This document shows, one piece after another, positions 1 through 9,537 of a DNA stretch of 64,000 bases (position 1 is its first letter; each line of letters opens with the position of its first letter). Source of the stretch: an uncultured Allofournierella sp. (GTDB lineage: Bacteria > Bacillota > Clostridia > Oscillospirales > Ruminococcaceae); assembly GCA_944382775.1 (NCBI GenBank), contig CALWNI010000068.1, positions 1-64,000 of the forward strand, in the 5' to 3' direction. The notes below the pieces were generated by a model. The model saw only the letters and a program-made list of their open reading frames with translations. It was not told the DNA's origin and did not search any database. Made by a program: the position numbers and the translations under genes.

Positions 1-143
1 AACTGTTCAATATTTGCAGGGGTGCAAAACAAATCCGCCGGGCCTCCAATTTCAAAGCTAGTATGTTTTGCAAGAGGTTCGTTGCAAACAAATGCAATGC
101 CGGCATTTTTTAATTCCTGTTGTAAAATGTTTATGCACTCCAT
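1..143 (-). CDS. murB: UDP-N-acetylmuramate dehydrogenase MurB (5' end only)
   Basis: Only the first 47 codons lie in the window; the gene runs off the left edge. Translating the minus strand from the ATG at 143 gives a short helix followed by [16 protein letters not shown], the hallmark start of the MurB FAD-binding domain (consensus hTtf.iGGpa). MurB reduces UDP-GlcNAc-enolpyruvate to UDP-MurNAc with NADPH in the cytoplasm, the second committed step of peptidoglycan synthesis. A textbook AGGAGG sits 7 bases upstream of the ATG. The gene lies 21 bases after the ROK kinase stop and is almost certainly the fourth gene of the hprK operon; hprK-murB neighbourhoods are common in Clostridia. The identification rests on one motif plus context. 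Confidence 0.85.
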   Translation of the reverse strand, partial: MECINILQQELKNAGIAFVCNEPLAKHTSFEIGGPADLFCTPANIEQ

Positions 144-164
144 GAAAGCGCCTCCTAAAATATA

Positions 165-1130
165 TTACAATTTATCCTGGTTACCCAACCAGGCTGCACC
201 AACAACGCCGGCATTATTAAATAGTTCGGCCGGTTTAATCGTAACTCTACGTTTTCCATCACGAGCGTAATCTTCCCAGTTTACAAGCTTACGTACAGGG
301 GCCAGCAAGGTTTCACCTTGCTTAGACACACCGCCGCCAATGCAGATGATTTCTGGTTGAAAAATATTTACTACATTTGTTAAACCGCACGCAATGTATT
401 CTACAAATTTATTGACAAGCAAAGTTGCCAGTTCATCACCGGCAGCCATTCCATCAAATGCAGTTTTTGCATTTACTTTATTAATGTCGCCGTTTACCAA
501 TTGCCACATCATGTTCTTAGGATGTGAAAGCATTGCAGCTTTGGTATCCTCTGCCAAAGCGCGAGCCGATGCATATTTTTCCCAACATCCATTACGTCCG
601 CACATGCAGGGGCGGCCATCTTTTTGAATTACCATGTGCCCTAATTCGGCGCCTGCATAGTTAAAACCAGAAAAGATTTTTCCATCGATGATAATGCCAC
701 CGCCAATACCGGTACCCAATGTAATAACAACAGCATATTTCGCATCTTTTGCGCCACCTGCAATATATTCACCGTATGCTGCAGCATTTGCATCATTTTC
801 GATATATACTTTACAGCCCAACAGCTTTTCCATGTTTTCACGCAAGGGCCAATCATAATAGCCGAAGTTGGCATTAAAGTCAACAATACCAGTTTTACTA
901 TTAACGCTTCCGGGTGTGCCAATTCCGACCCACAGCAAATCTTCAAAGGTAAGATTGCTTTCGGCTAATACTTGGCGGCATAAAGTCGCAATTTTTTCTT
1001 CAATTACTTCTTGCGGTTGCGGTAAATCTGTATCACAAGTACAGGTATGTATTACATGAAATTCTTCATCAACAATTCCAGCTGTTATGGTTGTTCCGCC
1101 TAAGTCTACGCCGATGGTGTATTTTTTCAT
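165..1130 (-). CDS. ROK-family sugar kinase (glucokinase-like)
   Basis: A 321-residue ROK protein, the usual family length. An N-terminal phosphate-binding loop (VDLGGTT, from about residue 8), the sugar-binding END motif (residues 111-113, catalytic Asp), GTGIGGG (about 140) and a zinc site built from His165 and the CMCGRNGCWE cysteines (175, 177, 182) are all present. The fused helix-turn-helix of ROK repressors is missing, so this is an enzyme, most likely phosphorylating glucose with ATP in the cytosol; N-acetylmannosamine or another hexose cannot be excluded from sequence. The start ATG overlaps the stop of the preceding PHP gene by 4 bases (ATGA), so the two are probably translationally coupled. 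It belongs to the hprK operon, which fits a role in sugar supply and carbon control. Confidence 0.9.
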   Translation of the reverse strand: MKKYTIGVDLGGTTITAGIVDEEFHVIHTCTCDTDLPQPQEVIEEKIATLCRQVLAESNLTFEDLLWVGIGTPGSVNSKTGIVDFNANFGYYDWPLRENMEKLLGCKVYIENDANAAAYGEYIAGGAKDAKYAVVITLGTGIGGGIIIDGKIFSGFNYAGAELGHMVIQKDGRPCMCGRNGCWEKYASARALAEDTKAAMLSHPKNMMWQLVNGDINKVNAKTAFDGMAAGDELATLLVNKFVEYIACGLTNVVNIFQPEIICIGGGVSKQGETLLAPVRKLVNWEDYARDGKRRVTIKPAELFNNAGVVGAAWLGNQDKL

Positions 1131-1879
1131 AGTAAAAAATCTCCAATTCGATTTACAACTTGCTTATTATGTAGCGTTAGCTCCTGCAGCAAGCGCTCGC
1201 CGGAGCTGTTAATAATGAGCTCTTCCGGAAAATCAATTTCCTCCAACATTTTATATAAATGCGACACACCGTTTTCCAAATGATAAATAGAATGTGCATC
1301 GGTGTTTAAGGCAACTTTACAGCCATTTTTCTTGCACGCCAAAGCCAACCGCTGCATATTGCCTACGCCATCGGGACGTACGGCATAGGAATTGCCGTTT
1401 AATTCAACCACTTTGTTTTTTTGTGCAAATACCTTAGTAACAGCATCATAATCATAAATATGCTTTGCTTGCTCAGAATGACCAATCATATCGACGTATG
1501 GATTTTCTGCAATGTTTAACCATAGTTGTGTTGCTTGTTCAACGGTAAGTGTTCCGGGCAAGCAATCGCCATGAATAGAGGCAATGACCCAATCGAACTT
1601 AGCGAGCTCTGACGATTCAAAATCTAAAGTGCCATTGATATCCATAACATTTGCTTCAATGCCTTTTAGTACGGGGATTCCCTCCATTACGTCAGGTAAA
1701 CGGCGTAAATTATAGAAATACCAGATATGAGGAGAATCCGGCATAGCACAAGCGTGATCGGTAACAGCAATTGCTTTATAATTCATGCTTTTTGCCTTTG
1801 CGGCCATTTCTGTAATGGTATTAAAAGCGTGATTTGATACCAATGTATGTGTGTGTAAGTCTGCTACAATTTGATACAA
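1127..1879 (-). CDS. PHP-domain metal-dependent phosphoesterase (YcdX-like)
   Basis: A 250-residue stand-alone PHP (polymerase and histidinol phosphatase) domain. The metal-binding His/Asp set is visible: DLHTHT at 7-12, TDHA near 40, a conserved E in KGIEAN near 73, SIHGD near 101, H near 134 in GHSEQ and NTDAH near 193. This is the trinuclear-metal layout of YcdX-type phosphatases; the physiological substrate is unknown. The start is a TTG at 1879 with AAAGGTGG about 8 bases upstream; no ATG is available before the DLHTHT core. It lies 18 bases after hprK and overlaps the ROK kinase start by 4 bases, so it is a middle gene of one operon. PHP proteins next to hprK are a recurring clostridial arrangement (recalled, not checked here). 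Confidence 0.88.
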   Translation of the reverse strand: MYQIVADLHTHTLVSNHAFNTITEMAAKAKSMNYKAIAVTDHACAMPDSPHIWYFYNLRRLPDVMEGIPVLKGIEANVMDINGTLDFESSELAKFDWVIASIHGDCLPGTLTVEQATQLWLNIAENPYVDMIGHSEQAKHIYDYDAVTKVFAQKNKVVELNGNSYAVRPDGVGNMQRLALACKKNGCKVALNTDAHSIYHLENGVSHLYKMLEEIDFPEELIINSSGERLLQELTLHNKQVVNRIGDFLL

Positions 1880-1897
1880 TGTATCACACCACCTTTC

Positions 1898-2833
1898 TTA
1901 TACCGTGCCCATGTCGTCTTCCAGGCCAAGACGAGTAAGCAGTTCTTTCGCAGCATTATAACCCATTTTTTTCTGTCGGTTATTAATGGCAGCGGTTTCT
2001 AAAATAACAGCTAAGTTACGTCCAGGCATAACAGGAATAACAGTGCTTGGAATTTGAACACCTAAAATATCATAGAAATCGGTTTCTAAGCCGGTTCGAC
2101 TATAGTTTTTCGTCTTATCCCAAGGTTCTAGTTCAACTACCAAGTCTACTTTTTCGCTCACCTTAACCGAACCAATACCAAAGATACGTGCTACATTTAC
2201 GATACCTATGCCGCGCAATTCGATAAAATGTCGGATGTTTTCAGGTGCAGTACCTACAATAGTACGGCTGGATGTTTTTCTTAGTTCAACAGCATCGTCT
2301 GCAATTAGGCGATGACCACGTTTTACCAGTTCAACTGCCGTTTCACTTTTGCCAACACCACTATCACCTAGAATTAAAATACCTTCGCCATACACTTCAA
2401 TAAACACACCGTGACGTGTAACACGAGGGGCTAATTCCACATTCAAAATGCTGATCAGAGCACTCATCAGTGTAGAGGTAGTTTCGGTAGAAGATAAAAC
2501 GGGCACAGAATATTGACAAGCAAAATCAATCATTTCAGGTAACGGCTGTAGACCACGACTTACCAAAACGGCAGGAGGCTTTAACTGAAATAATTTTTCA
2601 AGATGCGCCCGGCGGGTTGTTTGGGGCAATTCCTGTAGATAAGACATTTCTACCATGCCAAAAATCTGAATTCGGTTTGCATCAAAATATTGATAATAAC
2701 CTGCCAGTACAATGCCCGGACGGTTTACATCAGCTGTATCGATGGGGATTTCTGATAATTCTTTTGGTGCATAAATGGTTTCAAGGTTTAGCAATTCCGC
2801 AAGTTTGCTAAGAGGAACAGAAAATGCCGGCAT
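1898..2833 (-). CDS. hprK: HPr kinase/phosphorylase HprK
   Basis: A 311-residue bifunctional HPr(Ser) kinase/phosphorylase. An N-terminal regulatory domain (1-130) is followed by the catalytic domain with the conserved His in RHGV (141), the P-loop GDSGVGKS (156-163) and the LIADDAVEL segment (176-184) that holds the DD pair. The enzyme phosphorylates Ser46 of HPr in response to glycolytic intermediates and so drives CcpA-dependent carbon catabolite repression. ATG start at 2833 with an AAAGGG ribosome site. It is the first gene of the hprK-PHP-ROK-murB operon; a strong promoter lies 39-67 bases upstream. Linking carbon-state sensing with a sugar kinase and a cell-wall gene fits control of the hexose to UDP-sugar flux (inference). 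Confidence 0.97.
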   Translation of the reverse strand: MPAFSVPLSKLAELLNLETIYAPKELSEIPIDTADVNRPGIVLAGYYQYFDANRIQIFGMVEMSYLQELPQTTRRAHLEKLFQLKPPAVLVSRGLQPLPEMIDFACQYSVPVLSSTETTSTLMSALISILNVELAPRVTRHGVFIEVYGEGILILGDSGVGKSETAVELVKRGHRLIADDAVELRKTSSRTIVGTAPENIRHFIELRGIGIVNVARIFGIGSVKVSEKVDLVVELEPWDKTKNYSRTGLETDFYDILGVQIPSTVIPVMPGRNLAVILETAAINNRQKKMGYNAAKELLTRLGLEDDMGTV

Positions 2834-2871
2834 AAGAACACCCTTTCTTATTAGAGTTTGAATTTAACTTT

Positions 2872-2900
2872 ATTATATAATAATGCCGGCCATTTATCAA
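2872..2900 (-). promoter_or_regulatory. SigA-type promoter of the hprK operon
   Basis: On the minus strand TTGATA (2895-2900) is followed after 17 bases by TATAAT (2872-2877). Only hprK lies directly downstream. The spacer contains the palindrome ATGGCCGGCAT, possibly incidental. Confidence 0.75.
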
Positions 2901-2931
2901 TTTGATTTATACAAAAAACTATTGAGAAGTG

Positions 2932-3972
2932 TTATACAATGGTTAGTTCGCTGCTAAATTCAATGGCATCTGCTTGGTAAAGTGCATGGCTTTGTTTCAT
3001 TTGTTCAGTGATTCGTTGATTTTGGTTGAAAAACCAACTTTGGAATGAGAATAAATCTACATTTGGCGTGAAAGCTATGGGAATCATTTCATCTGCAATT
3101 GTATTAATGCATTGATTTATTTGGTCTAAAATTTCCTTTTTTTCATCTTGCGAAAACAAACCGTTTTCTCCGAAGATGTTTTGGATATGCCCAATCAGGC
3201 GGATTTGCAAAACAAGGGTTGTTCCCTGCTGCTTACATTGATAAAACACTTTTGGTGTTCGTAAATCCAGAACGATAGAATCAGTGGGTAAATCCAATTG
3301 AACGGTTTGGAAATTACCGGCTTGTGCATTTAAAAGAGTTGCCAAGCTTTCTTTTGTATCATTCCACTGTGCAATAGGTTTGCCTTGCTCATATATTTTC
3401 AAACCGGTTTGTTGTATGGAACCTTCTGAATCATAGTGCAAAAGCGGCAAAATTCCGTTTTCTTCTTTATTTGTCATTTGATACAAAAAGGTTTTATACC
3501 AATTTTGTTGTGAAATTTGGTCGATATGATTCAAAAAAACATCGCCGTTTTTTACAAACTCTTCAATTTGATTTGCTGTTAAATCAATTCCGTAAATTGC
3601 CATATTCGGTCTGCCAGAAGAATTTTTGGCTAAATAGCGACAGCTTGAAAACAGATCGCCTTGCTGCAAATTAGGGCCGATTAACAGCAGCTCGTTTTGC
3701 CCGTAGAACACATCTCCTGTGTAGGAAGTTTCAGCTTGTTGAAATGCTTCAAATAAGTTGGCCCCACTTCCTTCCAGCAATTCGGTGGATTCTTCTGCAT
3801 TTCCGGCATCGGCACTGGGGGTAGCTTTTATGACCAATAATCGTACGGTATACTCTGTGCTTTTGTCTAATAAAATTGCTTTTACGATTATTTTATCGCC
3901 AATTCCCCCTCGCGTACATCCGCATAAAAATATGAAAAACATTAGTATGATAAGTGATTTTACTTGTTTCAT
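2932..3972 (-). CDS. gerAC: Ger(x)C family spore germination lipoprotein (GerAC-like)
   Basis: A 346-residue C subunit of a germinant receptor. The N terminus is a lipoprotein signal with lipobox LCGC (lipidated Cys near residue 18), placing the protein on the outer face of the spore inner membrane. The rest matches the Ger(x)C layout: an N-terminal domain and an alpha/beta C-terminal domain ending near the stop. C subunits are needed for receptor function but their biochemical role is not settled. The ATG overlaps the gerAB stop by 4 bases (ATGA) and has AAAGGGAG upstream. Last gene of gerAA-gerAB-gerAC. Sequence is less conserved than the A and B subunits, as usual in this family. Expression in the forespore under SigG is expected from the family but no promoter was assigned. 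Confidence 0.9.
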   Translation of the reverse strand: MKQVKSLIILMFFIFLCGCTRGGIGDKIIVKAILLDKSTEYTVRLLVIKATPSADAGNAEESTELLEGSGANLFEAFQQAETSYTGDVFYGQNELLLIGPNLQQGDLFSSCRYLAKNSSGRPNMAIYGIDLTANQIEEFVKNGDVFLNHIDQISQQNWYKTFLYQMTNKEENGILPLLHYDSEGSIQQTGLKIYEQGKPIAQWNDTKESLATLLNAQAGNFQTVQLDLPTDSIVLDLRTPKVFYQCKQQGTTLVLQIRLIGHIQNIFGENGLFSQDEKKEILDQINQCINTIADEMIPIAFTPNVDLFSFQSWFFNQNQRITEQMKQSHALYQADAIEFSSELTIV

Positions 3973-4991
3973 TGTAATTGCTCCCTTTGCTTTGTTGGTA
4001 TAACCAATGCCAGAATAAACAGAATAGCTAGCAGGCTTTGCTGAAGTTTATATGCGGTGTTTTCTGCTTGACTCCATGCGATTAGAAATATCCCAAGTAC
4101 AGAGGTGACTGTAATATAATACGGCCAGTGATTTTTTAAGTTTGGGAATAATTTTTTTATTAGTAAAATCAACATGGACAAATAAACAGTAACTTTAATT
4201 AAGAACAGCAAAAGCCAAACACTAACATGCAATGCATCGAGCCGTCTAAAAACAGAAATTCCCCCTAGTCTCGCAATAGTGAACAAAGGATGTTCTTGCT
4301 GTTGATAGGAATACCCTAATGTCATTTCTCCAATCAAAGAAAAAAGACTTCCGGCAGCAAAGAGTAAGCCTAGAACAGGTGCTATATGGGAGGATTGATT
4401 TTTCTGATTGGAATCAGAATTTGCGAATAAAATGCTCCAAAAAAATAGTTCAGGCGGAAGATACAGCTGTGAAATAGCACTGTTTGCAATTGTTTTTAAA
4501 TTCAATATGGCTGGTTGCAGATTGGTGAAACGTAATTGCGAAGAAATGGAGACAATCAATAAAAACATGGAGAATATGGTTAATGCCACAATCATTGCGG
4601 CAGTTCGGCTGAGTGCATCTAATCCGGAGTAAACACCATAAAACCCAATTACAAAAACAATGCCTAAAAAAGCCCCAACAGATAATTTCGATTGCATAAC
4701 ATAATTATAAAAACGCTCACCTTGAATAATCTCTAATGCAACCGAAAGTAAAGTGATAATCAAAAATAGTGCAGTCGTTGTTTTCGTTTGCAAAATAGTG
4801 TTGTTTTTAGAACGCAGCACTCGAAAGAGAGCTGCAAATACCAGCATTTCAATTGCAAAGCTGAAAATCCCGAGTTGTGCAGATTGTGGTGTGGATTCAC
4901 GGCCAAAAGGCTGGATGAAAGAATCAGTAAGCAACGAAGCGCCCATCAAGATTGCCAGCTGTTTGGCTTCGATACGGATTGATTTATTCAT
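3969..4991 (-). CDS. gerAB: Spore germination permease-like protein (GerAB)
   Basis: A 340-residue polytopic membrane protein of the GerAB/ArcD/ProY family (APC superfamily) with about ten hydrophobic segments. The B subunit is considered the germinant-binding part of the receptor. I start it at the ATG at 4991 (MNKSIRIEAKQ) because CGGAGGAA lies 9 bases before it; an upstream in-frame ATG at 5018 sits before that ribosome site. The 5' end overlaps the gerAA stop by 8 bases and the 3' end overlaps gerAC by 4, so the three subunits are translationally coupled. The germinant cannot be read from the sequence. Confidence 0.9.
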   Translation of the reverse strand: MNKSIRIEAKQLAILMGASLLTDSFIQPFGRESTPQSAQLGIFSFAIEMLVFAALFRVLRSKNNTILQTKTTTALFLIITLLSVALEIIQGERFYNYVMQSKLSVGAFLGIVFVIGFYGVYSGLDALSRTAAMIVALTIFSMFLLIVSISSQLRFTNLQPAILNLKTIANSAISQLYLPPELFFWSILFANSDSNQKNQSSHIAPVLGLLFAAGSLFSLIGEMTLGYSYQQQEHPLFTIARLGGISVFRRLDALHVSVWLLLFLIKVTVYLSMLILLIKKLFPNLKNHWPYYITVTSVLGIFLIAWSQAENTAYKLQQSLLAILFILALVIPTKQREQLQ

Positions 4992-6444
4992 ATTTTTCAG
5001 TTCCTCCGGGTAGTTCATTCACGTCAAATGGATGCTGTGCAAGTTCTTTCCATGAGATACGAAATATCCCGTCACGCAATGCACCATTTCCCCATGGAAC
5101 AAAGGGAGAGGTATAAGGTAATCCGAACGAGTGCATGCCTGATATACTAAGCAGCATTAAAAACAACAAACCTAGTATACCAAAGGGACCAAATAGGCCA
5201 CCTGCAAGTACAAATAAAATACGCAGTACTGTAGCTGGTTCGTACAAAGAAGGAATCACAAACATAGAGATTGTTGTCATAGCAGCAGTGATAACAATTG
5301 GTGTACTTAAAATTCCGGCTTTTACAGCAGCGTCGCCCATAATAACTGCTGCAACTAAACTGACACTATGCCCAATGGGTTTTGGCAAGCGCAGCCCAGC
5401 TTCTCGGATAATTTCTAATAAGATAATGACAAGAATCATTTCTAAAAATAAAGGCAAAGGAGTGGCTGTTTCGGCAGAAGCAATTTTATAAAGTAGCTGT
5501 GGCGGAAATAGCTCCGGTGTATATTCAGCAATAGAAACAAAAAGCCCCGGAAGAAGTACAGCTAAAAAGAATGCTGTATATTTTAATACTCGAATAAAAC
5601 TGGCAAAGTATGCTTTGGTGGCATAATCATCCAAGCTTTGAAAATGCTCATTAAAAAAGTACGGTAATATCATAACGAAAGGACTTCCGTTTACCATGAC
5701 AACCACTTTCCCTTCGCATATCTTGGCACAAGCAGTTACCGGACGTTCGGTATACCCTACTTCTTGAAAAAAGCTAAAGCTGCCTTTTTGCAAAAAAGGT
5801 GCCAAATAGCTGGTATCAAATAGAATAGGAATTTGAATGTTTTCTATTTTTTTGCGAATGGCTTGTACAAATTGAGGAGATGCAAGGGCTCGATCGTATA
5901 AAATAGCCACTTCGGTTTGTGTGCGTTGACCGCACATAACCGTTTCTATGGTAAGGGTTTCTTTGCGGATTAATCGCCGTACCAAACTAATGTTAATTCG
6001 CAGTAAATCACAAAAACCTTCGTGGGAACCGCGTACATTTCCTTCTCCAGAAGGTTCTTGAACCGATCGAAATTGCATGCTCTGCGTAGAAAGCACCACA
6101 GCTTTGCAGCATCCGTCGATTAACATAACCGTTGCTCCGGAAGTGAGTCTTACTCGAAGTTGTTCAAAATCTTCCACAGGGACACTTTCTAATGGCAAAT
6201 CGGTTTGTGTTTGAATATAAGAAAAAAGCTGGTTTCCATCTTGCGGATGGATGTTCTGCTCGCTTAGCATATCCAGCATTACTACCCACAAGCGTTCAAT
6301 GGTAGACAATCCTTCAAACATACACAAGCAGCAATCAATTCCCATTACCTTAACAGGCTTTGCATATAAATCAATGGAATTGCCAAACATTTGTTTCAGT
6401 AAATCAATATTTTGTTGCAATACTGGTCTTAATGGTTGTGTCAT
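4984..6444 (-). CDS. gerAA: Spore germination receptor A subunit (GerAA)
   Basis: A 486-residue GerA-family protein: a large N-terminal soluble domain (about 1-285), a membrane core of four to five hydrophobic segments (about 285-440, including the LPGLFVSIAEYTPE region and LRLPKPIGHSVS) and a short C-terminal tail. GerA-type A subunits are thought to form the ion-conducting oligomer released on germinant binding (family knowledge). The start is placed at the ATG at 6444 with GAGGTG six bases upstream, rather than 17 codons further up. First gene of the gerA operon, divergent from the DUF421 gene with 80 bases between the starts. Confidence 0.93.
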   Translation of the reverse strand: MTQPLRPVLQQNIDLLKQMFGNSIDLYAKPVKVMGIDCCLCMFEGLSTIERLWVVMLDMLSEQNIHPQDGNQLFSYIQTQTDLPLESVPVEDFEQLRVRLTSGATVMLIDGCCKAVVLSTQSMQFRSVQEPSGEGNVRGSHEGFCDLLRINISLVRRLIRKETLTIETVMCGQRTQTEVAILYDRALASPQFVQAIRKKIENIQIPILFDTSYLAPFLQKGSFSFFQEVGYTERPVTACAKICEGKVVVMVNGSPFVMILPYFFNEHFQSLDDYATKAYFASFIRVLKYTAFFLAVLLPGLFVSIAEYTPELFPPQLLYKIASAETATPLPLFLEMILVIILLEIIREAGLRLPKPIGHSVSLVAAVIMGDAAVKAGILSTPIVITAAMTTISMFVIPSLYEPATVLRILFVLAGGLFGPFGILGLLFLMLLSISGMHSFGLPYTSPFVPWGNGALRDGIFRISWKELAQHPFDVNELPGGTEKYE

Positions 6445-6524
6445 GTATTTCACCTCAAGGGTTATTATGCCCCATAAATAAAATTGCCAAACCATTGATG
6501 ATTCAAATGTTCTAGGAGGACGAT

Positions 6525-7229
6525 ATGATTGTTTTGATTTTGCGAACGTTGATTGTTTATTTACTCATTATTGTTGCAATGAGACTTATGGGAAAACGTC
6601 AATTGGGACAATTGCAGCCTTCGGAATTGGTCTCCACCATATTAATTTCAAATCTGGCATCTATTTCGATTGAATCACAAGAATTACCTTTGTCCGCAAG
6701 TATTGTTCCGGTCTTTTTAATCGTGGCATTGGAACTTTGCATTTCTGCAATCTGTTTACAGTTTCCTAAAGTAGCACAATTGATTTCCGGAACACCAATT
6801 GCTGTGATTCGTGATGGAGTTATTGATCAAAAAGCATTGCGAGAGTTACGCTTCAGCGCAAGTGACCTTTTAGAAGCACTGCGAAGCAAAGATATTTTTG
6901 ATCCACAAGAAGTAAGCTACGCTTTGATTGAAACCAATGGAACAATTAGTGTATGCAAATTGCATCAAAAAGATTTGCCAACACGGGAAGACCTGAACAT
7001 TGCCCTAGAAGGAACCGAAAAGCCTATGGTTCCCTTTATTGTGGATGGAAAAGTTTTAGTTAAAAATCTATGCTGGTGTAAAAAAAGTACAAATTGGGTC
7101 TTTAAGATATTGGAACGAGAACATCTAACATTAAAACAGACTTTGATTCTGTTGGGGAATGAAACAGAAACCTATCAAATTATAAAAAAAGCGGTTTCCA
7201 ATGAAAATTCATCAGAAACCGCTTTGTAA
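6525..7229 (+). CDS. DUF421 / YetF-family membrane protein
   Basis: A 234-residue DUF421 (YetF-like) protein: three N-terminal hydrophobic segments (about 5-85) with the family motif RLMGKRQLGQLQPSEL at 21-36, then a cytoplasmic alpha/beta domain with the conserved VIRDGVID (about 90) and DLLEALRSKDIFD (about 114-126) blocks. AGGAGG lies 5 bases before the ATG. It is divergent from the gerA operon and followed by a DUF4363 gene overlapping its stop region, a pairing seen repeatedly in sporulating Clostridia. In Bacillus a DUF421-containing protein (2Duf) alters spore heat resistance and germination, so a spore-membrane role is a reasonable inference; biochemical function is unknown. Confidence 0.85.
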   Translation: MIVLILRTLIVYLLIIVAMRLMGKRQLGQLQPSELVSTILISNLASISIESQELPLSASIVPVFLIVALELCISAICLQFPKVAQLISGTPIAVIRDGVIDQKALRELRFSASDLLEALRSKDIFDPQEVSYALIETNGTISVCKLHQKDLPTREDLNIALEGTEKPMVPFIVDGKVLVKNLCWCKKSTNWVFKILEREHLTLKQTLILLGNETETYQIIKKAVSNENSSETAL

Positions 7230-7245
7230 TAGGAGTGACGATAAT

Positions 7246-7614
7246 ATGGTAAGAATGCGTTCCACCATTGCAATTTTAATTGCACTTATTGCCTTGGTGA
7301 TTTATAGCAATTGGTTGGTACATCATGTTACACAAACAATGGTGCTTCAATTAGAAGAAATCCAAATTGCGTGTAATTCGCAAAACTACAAGGAAGGAAC
7401 AGCTAAAATTAAAGAATTACGAGAATATTATAAAAGTAAAGAACACCTACTGGCACTTTTTATTAAACGAGATTATCTAGGCAGCGTTGGTGTTAGTATC
7501 TGGGGATTATCGGCGTATTCACAACAAGAAAATTTGCAGGATTTAAATAGTGAGATCAATAAAACCAAAGCACAACTAATGGTAATTGAACACTTATTTT
7601 TCAGTATGCTTTGA
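7246..7614 (+). CDS. DUF4363-like membrane-anchored protein
   Basis: A 122-residue protein with one N-terminal transmembrane segment (about 5-25) and a helical, charged extracytoplasmic part; it resembles the small DUF4363 proteins that follow DUF421 genes in Clostridia. I start it at the ATG at 7246 because AGGAG lies 9 bases upstream; a longer in-frame start at 7201 lies inside the upstream gene and lacks a ribosome site. It is 16 bases downstream of the DUF421 stop (one operon). Its 3' end overlaps the convergent nrdR gene by 21 bases, so no separate terminator exists between them. Function unknown; sporulation-linked by context only. Confidence 0.72.
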   Translation: MVRMRSTIAILIALIALVIYSNWLVHHVTQTMVLQLEEIQIACNSQNYKEGTAKIKELREYYKSKEHLLALFIKRDYLGSVGVSIWGLSAYSQQENLQDLNSEINKTKAQLMVIEHLFFSML

Positions 7615-8067
7615 ACGATTGTTTAAAATATCCTTTAACTCCTCCATAAAGGTGTTAAGGTCTGAGAATTGTCGATATACGGAAGCAAAGCGAACATAGG
7701 CAACTTCGTCGATTTTCTTTAGCTCCTCCATTGCTAGTTCACCAATATAAATCGAGGTAACTTCACGTTCGTAGCTATTCAGCAAAGACTGTTCGATGTT
7801 ATCTACAGCATGTTCAAGCATTTCAAAACTGACCGGTCTTTTTTCGCAAGCGCGCATAATACCAGTTAGCAATTTTTGGCGATCAAAAGCTTCGCGAGAT
7901 CGATCTTTTTTTACTACCATTAAGGGTACCGTTTCTACAATTTCATATGTGGTAAATCGCTTACCGCAGATTAAACATTCCCGGCGGCGACGAATTTTTT
8001 CGCCATCTTCAGTAGGGCGGGAATCAATTACTTTGGAATCCAATTCTCCGCAGTAAGGGCATCTCAT
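7594..8067 (-). CDS. nrdR: Transcriptional repressor NrdR
   Basis: A 157-residue NrdR: N-terminal zinc ribbon (CPYC at 3-6 and CLICGKRF near 31-38) followed by an ATP-cone domain (about 46-140). NrdR senses (d)ATP and represses ribonucleotide reductase operons by binding NrdR boxes. [16 protein letters not shown] is diagnostic. ATG with GGAGG upstream. It follows the aminotransferase by 22 bases on the same strand and overlaps the convergent DUF4363 gene at the 3' end. No ribonucleotide reductase gene or obvious NrdR box is in the window, so its targets lie elsewhere. Confidence 0.97.
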   Translation of the reverse strand: MRCPYCGELDSKVIDSRPTEDGEKIRRRRECLICGKRFTTYEIVETVPLMVVKKDRSREAFDRQKLLTGIMRACEKRPVSFEMLEHAVDNIEQSLLNSYEREVTSIYIGELAMEELKKIDEVAYVRFASVYRQFSDLNTFMEELKDILNNRSKHTEK

Positions 8068-8089
8068 AATAAAGTACCTCCTTGTATGG

Positions 8090-9367
8090 TTACTTCCGCA
8101 ATAGTTGTTCTAAGGTTGCAATTTGAACACAAATGCATAAAAGATTACTTGCAACTTCTAATTCTTGTGGCGTGGGCAAAGAAGGCGCAATTCGGATATG
8201 ATGGTCCTCTGGATCAATTCCGTAAGGGTAAGCAGAACCGGCATTGGTAAGCACTACCCCAGCTTCCTTGCATAAGGCGACAGTCCGCTTTGCACAACCC
8301 TTCATCAAATAAAGGCTAATAAAATAACCGCCTTTGGGATCGGTCCAATGTGCAATTTCTCCACAAGGGGTCAGCCGTTGGGTAAAAATCTGTTTTACCA
8401 AATCAAATTTAGGGGCTAAAATTGCGCGGTGTTTTTTCATGTGAGCCAATACGCCCTCTTTGTTTTTTAGATAATGCACATGGCGCATCTGATTCATTTT
8501 GTCAAAACTAATTGCCATAGGTGCCATCTGTTTTAAAATATAATCGATATTTGTTTTGCTTGCACCAATGGCGGCCACGCCTGCCCCGGGAAAAGTAATT
8601 TTGCTGGTAGAACATAGCATTAAGGGACGATTTTCAAAACCAGCTTTTTTGCATTCGTCCATAATGTTTAGAGTAGTATAGATGGTGTCGGTTAAATGGT
8701 GTACACAATATGCGTCATCCCAAATAATTTTAAAATCCGGTGCAGCGGTTGTCATTGATGCCAAGCGCTGAACAGTTTCCTCACTGTAGCAGTAGCCGTC
8801 CGGATTAGAATACAACGGAATACACCAGATTCCTTTAATAGAAGCGTCTTCTCTTACCAAGCGTTCAACACAATCCATATCAGGGCCTTGTGGGGTCATT
8901 GGGACAGAAATCATTTCAAACCCAAAATATTCGGTAATTGCAAAATGGCGGTCATAACCAGGAACCGGGCAAAGAAATTTGATATTTTCTTCCAATCTCC
9001 AAGGCTTTGGGCTATCGGGATATCCCATTCGCCAACCTAAATCAATCAGATAATACATCATAGACAAGGAAGAGTTGCCGGCAACAATTACCTCATCCAT
9101 ACTTGAAAGTCCAAGCAATTCGGCAAAAAAACGACGAGCCTCCGGCATACCAGCCAGCATACCGTAGTTACGAGAATCAAAACCATTTTCACCAATATAT
9201 TGATGAATGTTCAATAACTCGTTTGAAAGATTTAACTGTTCTGTACAAGGTTTTCCGCGTGACATATCAAGATTAAGATTCATTGCTTTATACTCTTGAT
9301 ATTGCTGTGTTAAATTATGCAATTCGGAGTGCAACTGTTCCTTGCTCATGGACAGATAATCTTTCAT
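8090..9367 (-). CDS. PLP-dependent class I/II aminotransferase (MocR-like aspartate aminotransferase type)
   Basis: A 425-residue fold-type I aminotransferase of the Aminotran_MocR (PF12897) type. The family start LDMSRGKPC (residues 33-41) is present, and the PLP lysine lies in [12 protein letters not shown] (about 254-265) after the WDDAYCVH segment that holds the cofactor Asp. Characterised relatives, such as the corynebacterial AspT, transaminate aspartate to oxaloacetate. It is the full length of the family and has no DNA-binding domain. ATG at 9367 with AAGGGAAG upstream. It precedes nrdR by 22 bases and is probably co-transcribed with it; no functional link is obvious. Confidence 0.87.
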   Translation of the reverse strand: MKDYLSMSKEQLHSELHNLTQQYQEYKAMNLNLDMSRGKPCTEQLNLSNELLNIHQYIGENGFDSRNYGMLAGMPEARRFFAELLGLSSMDEVIVAGNSSLSMMYYLIDLGWRMGYPDSPKPWRLEENIKFLCPVPGYDRHFAITEYFGFEMISVPMTPQGPDMDCVERLVREDASIKGIWCIPLYSNPDGYCYSEETVQRLASMTTAAPDFKIIWDDAYCVHHLTDTIYTTLNIMDECKKAGFENRPLMLCSTSKITFPGAGVAAIGASKTNIDYILKQMAPMAISFDKMNQMRHVHYLKNKEGVLAHMKKHRAILAPKFDLVKQIFTQRLTPCGEIAHWTDPKGGYFISLYLMKGCAKRTVALCKEAGVVLTNAGSAYPYGIDPEDHHIRIAPSLPTPQELEVASNLLCICVQIATLEQLLRK

Positions 9368-9474
9368 GATAATGCTTCCCTTCTATCGGAAATTTTGGTT
9401 TTAATTAAAAATATTATATTATAAATTTTATAATCAAACAATAGATAAAATGTAATATTATATATTAAACAAAG

Positions 9475-9505
9475 AAAAGAGCGATGAATAACTCATCGCT
9501 CTTTT
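9475..9505 (-). terminator. Rho-independent terminator of tRNA-Leu
   Basis: A perfect 13-bp stem (arms 9475-9487 and 9493-9505) with a 5-base loop and a T-rich tail when read on the minus strand, 33 bases downstream of the tRNA. Confidence 0.85.
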
Positions 9506-9537
9506 CTTTCCCATCAACGCACAGGATGCGTATTATA

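Noticed and set aside
6445..6524. SigG-type promoter for gerA
   Set aside because: A CATAATA element exists on the minus strand but no TGAATA-like -35 at proper spacing.
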